Shown here: positions 26,411 to 34,132 of the stretch, in pieces
How positions within the stretch are numbered: position 1 is the first letter of the stretch
Layout: each line of letters starts with the position of its first letter
Origin: Rickettsiales bacterium
Lineage (GTDB): Bacteria > Pseudomonadota > Alphaproteobacteria > Rickettsiales > JAJNBL01
Assembly: GCA_021156175.1 (NCBI GenBank)
Contig: JAJNBL010000001.1
Span: 372,001 to 436,000 of the forward strand
Reading direction: 5' to 3'
Length of the DNA: 64,000 nucleotides
Position numbers and translations under genes: made by a program
The notes under the pieces: generated by a model
Databases searched by the model: none
What the model was told of the DNA's origin: nothing
What the model saw: only the letters and a program-made list of their open reading frames with translations

Positions 26411-28413
26411 AAACCTGTCGGATAGGTCTCATCCAATTCACCGCGATGCCAATGGGGTGTTGTTTCTAAGGGTTCTACCGCATGAGTTTCATCATAATGC
26501 AACAAAAAATCAAACTGCTGTGGCAAGCAACTTTTGAAATAGTGACTGTAGCGCTCGGTATCTGGGCGGTAAATTACACCAATCGCACGTTGAAGTCGTG
26601 GCTCCATCAGTAAATCAACCGCATCATTATTTTCCTGCAAATTAATAAGGAATTGTTTATGGTTAACGTGATGAAATATCTCCTCATAACTTCCGCTTAA
26701 GGGATCTCGGACGCGTTTACGCTCTATTGGCGCATCCCATTCTGAGGCAGCCGTTACCGTTCCTCGTGAAGTGGAAAATCCTACAAGCAACGCCTTTTCT
26801 TTGTAAGATTCGCGAACCAACTGGCCAATATTATATTCTCCATTTCCTGACATTTCAGTGGCAGCAGCATTACCTACATGTGAATTATGTGCCCATACAA
26901 CAATCTTGGCATCCCGTCCCGACTGCTTAGTGATGTGCTTTATCAAATCCTCAAGTGTTTCAAACATATGTTGGTCACGTACATTCCATGAATTAGGTCG
27001 ACCACGGAAAAGAGAACGGTAATATTCCTCAGCATTGCATATCAGTTTGGCATTTTGTTCAGCATAAAAATATTCATCCTCTGCTGAAAATCCATTTAGC
27101 TTCATATACTTATAGGCATTTTGTCGCAACTCTATCAATTGAGAAACTATTTCCTTTTCACATGACTCAACCAGCCCGAACTCTGTGGCATAGCCATAGG
27201 ATTGCGGATTATCCATAAAATGATCGAGGCACGCGTAACGGATACGTGCCCGTGAGGCAGCCAGTGGATCAACTTTGTCCAAATAGAGGAGAACAGCATG
27301 AATGGAAGTACTCAAGCTATAGAGATCTAGCCCATAAAAACCAACCGGCTTTGTCTTTTCTGAGTTATTATTATAAGCATGCAACCACCTCATAAAGCGC
27401 AATATTTCCTGATTTCGCCACATCCAGGTAGGAAATCGCTCGAAGTCTCCAAGCGCTGCATCTACCGTCATACTATCATCTAGGTGAGAGACATAGCGAT
27501 TGACCTTATACGCATCAGGCCAATCTGCTTCTACTGCAATGGCATCGAATCCTATTTCATCAATCAACCGCTTCGTGATCTCAGCACGGGTATAGTAAAA
27601 CTCCTGCGTACCATGGGAAGCTTCACCAATTAAAACCAGCCGTTTATTTTTTGCAGTACTAATTATCTGCTCATAATCCGATGTAGCACCACCCAAAGGG
27701 GTAGCATAATGTTGTATAGCCTTTACCAAAGCTATCTCGATAGCATATGAAGTGGTTATAATCCCTGGCGACTCACTCGCATAACAAAGCAACTCTTGCA
27801 CCTCAGCATCACTTATCTGTGAGAAATCCCTATACCACCGTCCAACTCCATCAAACGGCTCAGGTGTATGCTGACATACTACTTGGTCAGCTATGCTTTC
27901 CAATTCAGAACATGTGGAAGGCGCGCCCACCGGTACGGCTACCGTGATAAAAGCAGCTTTCGCTTGACGAAGAGCCAAAACTGCCGCACGCATCGTAGCG
28001 CCCGTTGCCAGTCCATCATCCACCACAATAACTGCTTTACCTTCTAACTGGGGTGGGGGTTTATTTCCACGATACCGTTCGTTCCTCCGTAACAGTTCAG
28101 CCTGCTCTTTAGCAACAACCTGCTTAATTACTGCTTCTGGGATACCCAACCGGCTTACAATATCCTGATTAATAAAACAGATATTTTCCCATGCAATCGC
28201 CCCCATGGCTAGTTCCTCATATCCTGGCACACCCAATTTACGAACGAGTAATACCTCCAGAGGAAGAGAAAGCGCCGTAGCCACTTCATAGGCGACCGGA
28301 ACCCCACCTCGGGGAAGCCCCAATACCAGTGTATCCTTACGCCCTTTATACTCACTTAGCACTTCTGCTAAGTGTTTTCCGGCTGCCTTTCTATCTCTAA
28401 ACGGTTGTAACAT
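26407..28413 (-). CDS. Phosphoribosyltransferase - erythromycin-esterase-like fusion
   Basis: A 668-residue two-domain protein from the ATG at 28413 (a TTG seven codons upstream is the alternative). Residues ~1-210 are a PRTase fold with the PRPP loop VIVVDDGLATGATMRAA near residue 125. Residues ~240-668 are an erythromycin-esterase-like domain, with GEASHGTQEFYYTRAEITKRLI, DAIAVEADWPDAYKVNRYV and WAHNSHVGNA, where the Glu and His residues are the expected catalytic set. The combination occurs in other bacteria; its substrate is unknown, and macrolide resistance should not be assumed. No signal peptide is present. Confidence 0.85.
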   Translation of the reverse strand: MLQPFRDRKAAGKHLAEVLSEYKGRKDTLVLGLPRGGVPVAYEVATALSLPLEVLLVRKLGVPGYEELAMGAIAWENICFINQDIVSRLGIPEAVIKQVVAKEQAELLRRNERYRGNKPPPQLEGKAVIVVDDGLATGATMRAAVLALRQAKAAFITVAVPVGAPSTCSELESIADQVVCQHTPEPFDGVGRWYRDFSQISDAEVQELLCYASESPGIITTSYAIEIALVKAIQHYATPLGGATSDYEQIISTAKNKRLVLIGEASHGTQEFYYTRAEITKRLIDEIGFDAIAVEADWPDAYKVNRYVSHLDDSMTVDAALGDFERFPTWMWRNQEILRFMRWLHAYNNNSEKTKPVGFYGLDLYSLSTSIHAVLLYLDKVDPLAASRARIRYACLDHFMDNPQSYGYATEFGLVESCEKEIVSQLIELRQNAYKYMKLNGFSAEDEYFYAEQNAKLICNAEEYYRSLFRGRPNSWNVRDQHMFETLEDLIKHITKQSGRDAKIVVWAHNSHVGNAAATEMSGNGEYNIGQLVRESYKEKALLVGFSTSRGTVTAASEWDAPIERKRVRDPLSGSYEEIFHHVNHKQFLINLQENNDAVDLLMEPRLQRAIGVIYRPDTERYSHYFKSCLPQQFDFLLHYDETHAVEPLETTPHWHRGELDETYPTGF

Positions 28414-28670
28414 AAGAATAAATGGAAGCCGCAATGCCTGCCGGTGCAGGGTGTGAAACGTCTACGGAGGAGGCAATGCGACCATAAGATTAGGTAGAAA
28501 ATCCTAAGAGGCTGAATAACCTAAACATTCCCATACCCCTTATTTATTTTCTATTATGTTACCGGAAATGGGTAAATAAACCCCTTGAAAGCCGCTAAAA
28601 GACGGTTAACCAATAGTTAATTCATTTCATGATATACTTAATAAAGTAAGTAAATGACGAGGATAAACCT

Positions 28671-29066
28671 ATGTCTATTACACTGAACACCGCACTGACG
28701 GGGCTGAATGCCGCATCCCAACGGGTTGCCAACAGTGCCCGAAATATCGCAAACCAGCAGAGCTTCCAATCGATTGTGGATGGCGAATCGGTTAACACTC
28801 CTTTTGCCCCACAGGATGTAGTGGATATTTCTCTTGAATCGGGTGGCGTCACGACCGCGCTCACGCCCGTAGAACCAGTATCCATCCCCGTATTTTCGCC
28901 CGGTAGCCCTGCCGCCAATGAAAACGGGATCGTACAAGCCCCGAATGTGGATGTGGCGGATGAACTGGTCTCCATTGTTAAAGATTCCGCCGTATTCCGC
29001 GCAAACCTCCGCGTTATTGAAACCGGCGACCAGTTATTGGGGAGTTTCCTGGATATAAGAACCTAA
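28671..29066 (+). CDS. Orphan flagellar rod-like protein (FlgC-like)
   Basis: A 131-residue protein with N-terminal ALTGLNAASQRVANSARNIANQQS, which is the rod/hook N-terminal helix, and a C-terminal DVADELVSIVKDSAVFRANLRVIETGDQLLGSFLDI, which is the matching C-terminal helix. Together they give the coiled-coil ends of a FlgB/FlgC-size rod protein. The central part is Pro/Val-rich. It stands away from the flg cluster at 18-21 kb and is followed by its own terminator. It may be a duplicated rod protein or a diverged one. Confidence 0.65.
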   Translation: MSITLNTALTGLNAASQRVANSARNIANQQSFQSIVDGESVNTPFAPQDVVDISLESGGVTTALTPVEPVSIPVFSPGSPAANENGIVQAPNVDVADELVSIVKDSAVFRANLRVIETGDQLLGSFLDIRT

Positions 29067-29090
29067 AAGCACCACCCAATCCCTCTTTTA

Positions 29091-29123
29091 TAAGCCGTCC
29101 TTGCTGGCCTCGGACGGTTTTTC
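29091..29123 (+). terminator. Terminator after the rod-like gene
   Basis: Arms AAGCCGTCC / GGACGGTTT (one mismatch near the base) with an intervening loop, followed by TTTTCG. It lies 25 bases after the stop. Confidence 0.82.
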
Positions 29124-29154
29124 GTTTCCCCGCCGCAATTTTCGCGAAAAACAC

Positions 29155-29183
29155 TTGACCGAAGCCAAAAATATCACTAGTAA
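29155..29183 (+). promoter_or_regulatory. Probable promoter of tRNA-Glu
   Basis: TTGACC (29155) and TAGTAA (29178) are spaced by 17 bases, ending about 23 bases before the tRNA. The -35 box is strong, the -10 box weak. Confidence 0.5.
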
Positions 29184-29206
29184 GTACCGCTCTATCCATG
29201 CTGCAT

Positions 29207-29282
29207 GGCCCCTTCGTCTAGCGGTCTAGGACACCACCCTTTCACGGTGGGAACACGGGTTCGAGTCCCGTAGGGGTCACCA
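29207..29282 (+). tRNA. tRNA-Glu (anticodon TTC), integration site of the island
   Basis: A complete cloverleaf with acceptor GGCCCCT/AGGGGTC (one G-U pair), anticodon loop CTTTCAC giving TTC, T-loop GGTTCGAGTCC and encoded CCA. Its last 12 T-arm/acceptor bases recur at the boundaries of the following island. Confidence 0.95.
29265..29276 (+). repeat. att-like core 0 inside tRNA-Glu
   Basis: GTCCCGTAGGGG in the T-arm/acceptor region. The same 12 bases, or 11 of them or a one-base variant, are at 38490, 44101, 57173 and 62263. Tyrosine integrases commonly recombine at the 3' end of tRNA genes, so this is the likely attL/attB core. Confidence 0.65.
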
Positions 29283-29361
29283 AGTCTCTAGTCTAACTAC
29301 GTCCAGAATCCTCCAAAAATCCTTGTAAATACTGAAATATAGTGGTACAGCTTGTCCATTA

Positions 29362-29430
29362 GCATCCACGAACATCCAACGACATCCATGAAATCTGTTG
29401 GTATTTTTGTGGTATCTATAGTTGGTATCT
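29362..29430 (+). promoter_or_regulatory. Candidate integrase arm-site region
   Basis: Three 10-base near-repeats GCATCCACGA / ACATCCAACG / ACATCCATGA are followed by spaced TTGGTAT, GTGGTAT and TTGGTAT boxes. Arrays like this are common between a tRNA attL site and an integrase gene. It sits between tRNA-Glu and the chimeric integrase-tail gene. Confidence 0.45.
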
Positions 29431-29460
29431 TTTTGAGGTACCAACACGGAGGTAACAAGA

Positions 29461-30357
29461 ATGGAAATTTTGAATGTCGAAGTAGAGACCCCCTCCACAT
29501 GGCCGAAAGATTTCAGGCAATTAGCTGAATCTAATATACAGCTGATTATCTCATATCAAAAAGAGCGGACCCGAATAGAACGTTTGGGCTGGAATGATGT
29601 AATGCTAAGGTTGAATCCCCCAACCAATCCTCATAAGCATGATTATTTATCTTTAGTACAGCAATTAGAAGCAATACTTCTAAAGCATAATATTATTGGT
29701 TATCAATGCTCTAGACTGCTTCCCGAAGAAATATTAGATATCCAATCTTCTGGCCTCAGAATACTCACAGAAGAATTAGTATTCTCAAAAATACAATTGG
29801 CCTTAAATGCCGGCCATATAACTGTAGATGAATATCATCTTCTAAAAAATAGTGACCATATCAAACAACACCTTGCCAATGAATATGGCTATAGGACAGG
29901 CATGGCATGGTTCTGCCCAAATCGTTCAACACTTAAAGATTGCGGCGCCGTTTATAGGTTATTTCGATCTTGGGGAGGTGAGGCTGTATATAATGCTCAC
30001 GAGGAAGGAGACAATGAAATACCCGCTCTTAGACATATTGGCATACCCTGCATTATAAAATGCACCTTCCCTTTCCGAGATGCCAATCAATATTATGACA
30101 ATTTCTCTGCACGACTTTTATCATATCTCGTAGCTCATGAAGTGAACTCCCCCGAACCTCCCGCAGCATTTGACATGCATATAAATAAAAATTTAGCTGC
30201 CGATGAAGTTCTAGAAATTATAGAACTTAGCAATCCCCTTTTCAGTGCGGTATTGGGGCATAAAAGCACAAAGGTTACAGAGCGCTATACGCATCTACTT
30301 GACACACATGTACAGAGTGTGGTTGAGCGAATGAATGAAAAAATGGTGAGGGTATGA
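29461..30357 (+). CDS. Unknown protein carrying a tyrosine-integrase C-terminal tail (probable chimera)
   Basis: A 298-residue ORF with a perfect GGAGG ribosome-binding site. Residues 1-~263 are not an integrase; the block GAVYRLFRSWGGEAVYNAHEE near residue 161 looks conserved, but I cannot name the family. The last 35 residues are exactly a tyrosine recombinase C-terminus: VLGHKSTKVTERYTHLL, with His267 and the nucleophile Tyr276 nine residues apart. No catalytic Arg box precedes it. The simplest reading is a deletion that fused an unrelated gene onto the tail of the element's integrase. It cannot be an active recombinase by itself. Confidence 0.6.
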   Translation: MEILNVEVETPSTWPKDFRQLAESNIQLIISYQKERTRIERLGWNDVMLRLNPPTNPHKHDYLSLVQQLEAILLKHNIIGYQCSRLLPEEILDIQSSGLRILTEELVFSKIQLALNAGHITVDEYHLLKNSDHIKQHLANEYGYRTGMAWFCPNRSTLKDCGAVYRLFRSWGGEAVYNAHEEGDNEIPALRHIGIPCIIKCTFPFRDANQYYDNFSARLLSYLVAHEVNSPEPPAAFDMHINKNLAADEVLEIIELSNPLFSAVLGHKSTKVTERYTHLLDTHVQSVVERMNEKMVRV

Positions 30358-30681
30358 AGCAAAAAGAATAACTCACAAAGAAACGCGTGAATGCACAGAA
30401 GCCGCCCGGGATATCGTAACCCTTAACAAACACAAGAACGCTGAGACAGCGAAAAAGTCAGGAATATTCTATTGATAGCAGCATAAGAGGAGGGGGCGTT
30501 CGGATCACCACACCTTCCCAACCTCTAGACCGACGCCTTAACTTGCCTCGCATGACCGCAAAAATGGGCAGGGGGGGTATGGGGTTAAGCTATTGTAATA
30601 TAACAAAAACAATTTTTATAACTAGGCATAAAAATAGAAAATAAATGGGATTATACATATTTTTCATTAATTTACAGAAGG
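30358..30681. other. Gene-free interval
   Basis: No gene with a start and ribosome-binding site. A 40-codon open stretch (about 30362-30475) follows the integrase tail in another frame and may be a gene remnant. The rest is AT-rich and includes a short G7 run near 30573. Confidence 0.45.
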
Positions 30682-31119
30682 TTATTCAGGATAATGATAA
30701 TCCAAAACCTCTGGATCATTGAACTTCTTTGCTCCCTCAGGTTCCCCATCCCTGCGCTGTTCAAGGCACCGATGGGCATAGTTCGCTGAAGCATAACTCA
30801 AGTGCAACACGCCTATGATCTCATCCAACGAAATAAGATCCTTCTTGCTGGGCATATATCGTTTATCCTTTACATGCGCGGCAATAATGTCGTTGGCTTT
30901 ATGGATATGTTGTAATGCTTCTTTGAAGGGAAGAGGCGGTTTTCTTCGGAATATCTGCACTGATAATGCTCCTACATTTTGCTGAACACAAAAAAATGCG
31001 TCACCAATGAGCATTATTGCTAGGAAGCCATTGGTGACTGGGAGTTTAATCACATGCACGAAGTCATGCCCTCTGCTTTTACGCTGAGCGCTGTTGTATG
31101 GCAGAGGACTCCCAGCCAA
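30682..31119 (-). CDS. Unknown protein (145 aa)
   Basis: Not recognised. It is 145 residues, with a short hydrophobic stretch GFLAIMLIGDAFFCV near residue 31 and a helical C-terminal half containing DEIIGVLHLSYASANYAHRCLEQRRDG. The first ~20 residues overlap a strong hairpin, so the true start may be an internal Met. It is transcribed in the same direction as the KAP gene, 170 bases downstream of it, and could be the last gene of that cassette. Confidence 0.45.
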   Translation of the reverse strand: MAGSPLPYNSAQRKSRGHDFVHVIKLPVTNGFLAIMLIGDAFFCVQQNVGALSVQIFRRKPPLPFKEALQHIHKANDIIAAHVKDKRYMPSKKDLISLDEIIGVLHLSYASANYAHRCLEQRRDGEPEGAKKFNDPEVLDYHYPE

Positions 31120-31131
31120 AGGCTGAGAGTC
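31105..31131 (-). terminator. Hairpin between the KAP gene and the 145-aa gene
   Basis: Arms GGACTC-(CC)-AGCC and GGCT-(GA)-GAGTCC enclose an AAA loop. There is no following T-run, so it may be an RNA structure or attenuator instead of a terminator. It covers the proposed start of the 145-aa ORF. Confidence 0.45.
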
Positions 31132-31288
31132 CGATCTTTCGGGTCGAACTGCCCGCTTCGTGTTTTAGCGTGATTAAGCGCCGTGTTCATAGAATAGCCA
31201 AATATTTGTAAAGGAAAAGGGGTATATGAAACGTGTTAATTATATTAACCAGAATTTATAAGGCCAAATGGAAAAAAGGATATTTTCT

Positions 31289-34132
31289 CTAAGAGACTTT
31301 AAACCTTTTTTCCATGAAAGAAGAAAACCATTGCCACATTTGGGTTTCTACATCTGACAGATGAAATTTAGACGAGGCTTCTTTCATTGCAATAAATAGC
31401 TTCTTCTGATTAAATTTACTTAATGCTTCCTGATTAAGTTCATCAAATATGGTATAAAAATGGATAAACTGAATAAACTTATCTTTAGATTTTTGTATGA
31501 AACCGATCATGTACGATTCAAGATCAATAAATTCACTTCCATCTTGTAACATAAACCACATCTGCGCAGGGCGCTCAAAATAATCAAAGAAGTTAATATT
31601 CCTATCAATAATCTCTTCTTGAAACCTTTTATAAAGAGGGGGTTTAATGTCCTCGAATACTTCCCATGGTGCATGTTTATTATGCTGACTATAATAAAGC
31701 CCAACATTACTTTTTCTAGCCATAACCATTTTTTGGGAAAAATTGAAAGCATGATATATTGAAAGGCAATCTACAATTTTGGGAACTTCCGATTTAAATG
31801 TTTCTGGAGGAAGATAACAAACCAGATCCGACAACGTCTCAAATACAAAATCAGCCTCTAAAAGTGTTTTTTCTTTATCATAACGAGATTCGCTGGCACA
31901 TATTTCCCTTATTAGTAATAGTGAAATTTTGGTTGTTGATTGCTTTTCCAAAATACTAAGTTTTCCTAACATATCTTGTACAAATACTAATAACTTGTCC
32001 TCAGATTGTTTCTCGATAAAGTAGTTATGAACATCTTCCGCAGCCTGCAGTTCATCCAACCCCATCCACTTATTGAGTTGAATGCTTATTTCAATATCTC
32101 CTATCTGCTCCTCCGGTAAACTATCTCTAAAGAAGCGCGGGAAATATTTAGGATCACTAATGCTTTGGGACTTTTTATTTGATCGGGAAGAGCTTACTGG
32201 AGGGAACAAATCTGTGATTAACCGTTCTGTCATATGATCATTACCAGGAATATTTCTAAGAAAGATACTTGTTCCATCTTTTTTATCTGAAGTGAATTCT
32301 TCCAAATAAAAATTAGGATCTCGGACAATATCTGCATATACCTGAGGCTTATGTTGTCTTAGTATCTCCAGCTTTATAAATTGTTCCAAATTTACTTCCA
32401 TTGCAACAGGAGGATAATGCAAGAGCAGACCATTAATCAATCGCTTGGCGTGTCGCAAATTACGGATAAAGTGGCGGATAAATTTATATCCACCATTAAA
32501 AACAGCATCAATCGCTTCATGAAGCATGTCTTGATCAACATCCTCATACTCTGGTATCCCCAGCATTGTACGTTTCTCGGCAAGTTCAAATCGTATATAT
32601 TTCACAATCTGCTGGTAAGAATATTCAGGTAGTTTTATTTCTGATTGCACTATTTTCTCAATATAGCTTTCATTTATGCTTGATTGCTTTAACTGATTAC
32701 GGACTTCTGTTGGATCATACGCCAAAAGAAATACTGTGTTCTTAAAATTCAGATTCTCCCTAACAATCTGGAATATAGCTAATATCTCCTTTGCATGTAG
32801 TCTATCAATATCATCGATAATTATCAGTAATTTTCTACCTATACCCTCAATAGCATCAGATATTTTCTGTTGTAGGTCTTTAGTCGTCTGTTCGCTGAGA
32901 TTATCTTTTAAAGATAATCTCAAAGAAAACGGTATATGAGGGCTACTTAGGTTAACCCCTGCAATAGCTTTTACGTATTCAGAAAATGCGGCCTGAAATT
33001 CTGGTACATAAAATTCCTGGTTTATTCTTCTTTGAATATCACTATAAATCCCTTTTACAAGATTCACCGTGTTACTCTTTTCCTCACCCAGATATGCCCA
33101 GGCAGAAACCGAAATAATGATGAATTTATCGCGAGCCTCAATATTTATTTTGTCTATCAAGTTACTAATGACATGTGTTTTTCCTTCTCCCCATTCTCCA
33201 TGTAACGCTATCCTGGCACTAGAAGAGGTATATCCTGAATTAAGGATTACTTTAAAAAGTCTTTCAACAACAGCCTTTCTATTTAAATAATCTACACTGC
33301 TATTCACTTCATCAACTAAAAATGGGCTGCTTGAAAAAGAAAAAATCTTTTTAAAATACCTAGCAATTTTATCACTCTTAGAAAGGCCTTTTTCTTCCTT
33401 ACTAATCACTTCAAATTGTTCAGTCTGAATTTCATGTATTTCCTTTTTATAAGCATTGATATTTTTGTTTTTTGGGTAATAGGAAAAAAGACTAAGAAGG
33501 TAAACGAGATAACATCTAATCTCGTCATATACTATTAATGTCAGAATCTTCAAATATGGGAAAAAGACTTTATAACCAAATTCTTGGTGTAGGGAGGATA
33601 TAATAGGTTTGATGAAATTATATCCCGATCTTCTGCCCGGGAACCCCAATACTTTCTTTACGCATATTAATGCTCCCCCAACTACACCAGAAATCAGTGC
33701 TACTGTTGCCATAAATAGTACTATAGCCCCCACAACAATAGATGGGTGTGTTTCGAATATACCAAGCTCAATGGGTTTAAATGTATAAAAAATGAGAGTA
33801 AAAAGAGAAAAATGATACAAAGCATCAACAAAAAGATATGGAGGTTTTTTTGCCTCTCTCTTTGTCTTGATATAACGAGATTCAAGTAAGAGTATTTTCT
33901 CTGACATCAAGGAAATTAGCAGTATACTAATAAAAAATATTACATAAGCATTTTCCTCTATTGTTCGAACCACTAACTCCCAGCCGTTACCAAGCCAATC
34001 ATTTGGGGAGTTCTGAGTAGTACTCTGATTTACAAAGTACACAAAGATGTACGATGCCAATAATACCTGAGGTTGCCAATAGTATGAGATAACCTTCCGA
34101 AAAAATATAATTAGTGCGTTAACGAGTTTCAT
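31289..34132 (-). CDS. Membrane KAP-family P-loop NTPase
   Basis: A 947-residue STAND/KAP-type NTPase. Walker A is GEWGEGKTH at 312-320 and Walker B LLIIIDDIDRL at 435-445, followed by the KAP-typical AIFQIVRENLNFKNTVFLLAYDP. Hydrophobic helices at about 22-37, 62-78, 105-120, 130-158 and 195-217 put the N-terminal third in the membrane, so the NTPase is cytoplasmic. The C-terminal ~450 residues are helical, with no recognised motif. KAP proteins occur in plasmid-encoded phage exclusion (PifA) and animal signalling. The ATG directly abuts the stop of the upstream SEC-C gene (TAAATG), so the two form an operon. Base composition is AT-rich. Confidence 0.82.
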   Translation of the reverse strand: MKLVNALIIFFRKVISYYWQPQVLLASYIFVYFVNQSTTQNSPNDWLGNGWELVVRTIEENAYVIFFISILLISLMSEKILLLESRYIKTKREAKKPPYLFVDALYHFSLFTLIFYTFKPIELGIFETHPSIVVGAIVLFMATVALISGVVGGALICVKKVLGFPGRRSGYNFIKPIISSLHQEFGYKVFFPYLKILTLIVYDEIRCYLVYLLSLFSYYPKNKNINAYKKEIHEIQTEQFEVISKEEKGLSKSDKIARYFKKIFSFSSSPFLVDEVNSSVDYLNRKAVVERLFKVILNSGYTSSSARIALHGEWGEGKTHVISNLIDKINIEARDKFIIISVSAWAYLGEEKSNTVNLVKGIYSDIQRRINQEFYVPEFQAAFSEYVKAIAGVNLSSPHIPFSLRLSLKDNLSEQTTKDLQQKISDAIEGIGRKLLIIIDDIDRLHAKEILAIFQIVRENLNFKNTVFLLAYDPTEVRNQLKQSSINESYIEKIVQSEIKLPEYSYQQIVKYIRFELAEKRTMLGIPEYEDVDQDMLHEAIDAVFNGGYKFIRHFIRNLRHAKRLINGLLLHYPPVAMEVNLEQFIKLEILRQHKPQVYADIVRDPNFYLEEFTSDKKDGTSIFLRNIPGNDHMTERLITDLFPPVSSSRSNKKSQSISDPKYFPRFFRDSLPEEQIGDIEISIQLNKWMGLDELQAAEDVHNYFIEKQSEDKLLVFVQDMLGKLSILEKQSTTKISLLLIREICASESRYDKEKTLLEADFVFETLSDLVCYLPPETFKSEVPKIVDCLSIYHAFNFSQKMVMARKSNVGLYYSQHNKHAPWEVFEDIKPPLYKRFQEEIIDRNINFFDYFERPAQMWFMLQDGSEFIDLESYMIGFIQKSKDKFIQFIHFYTIFDELNQEALSKFNQKKLFIAMKEASSKFHLSDVETQMWQWFSSFMEKRFKVS

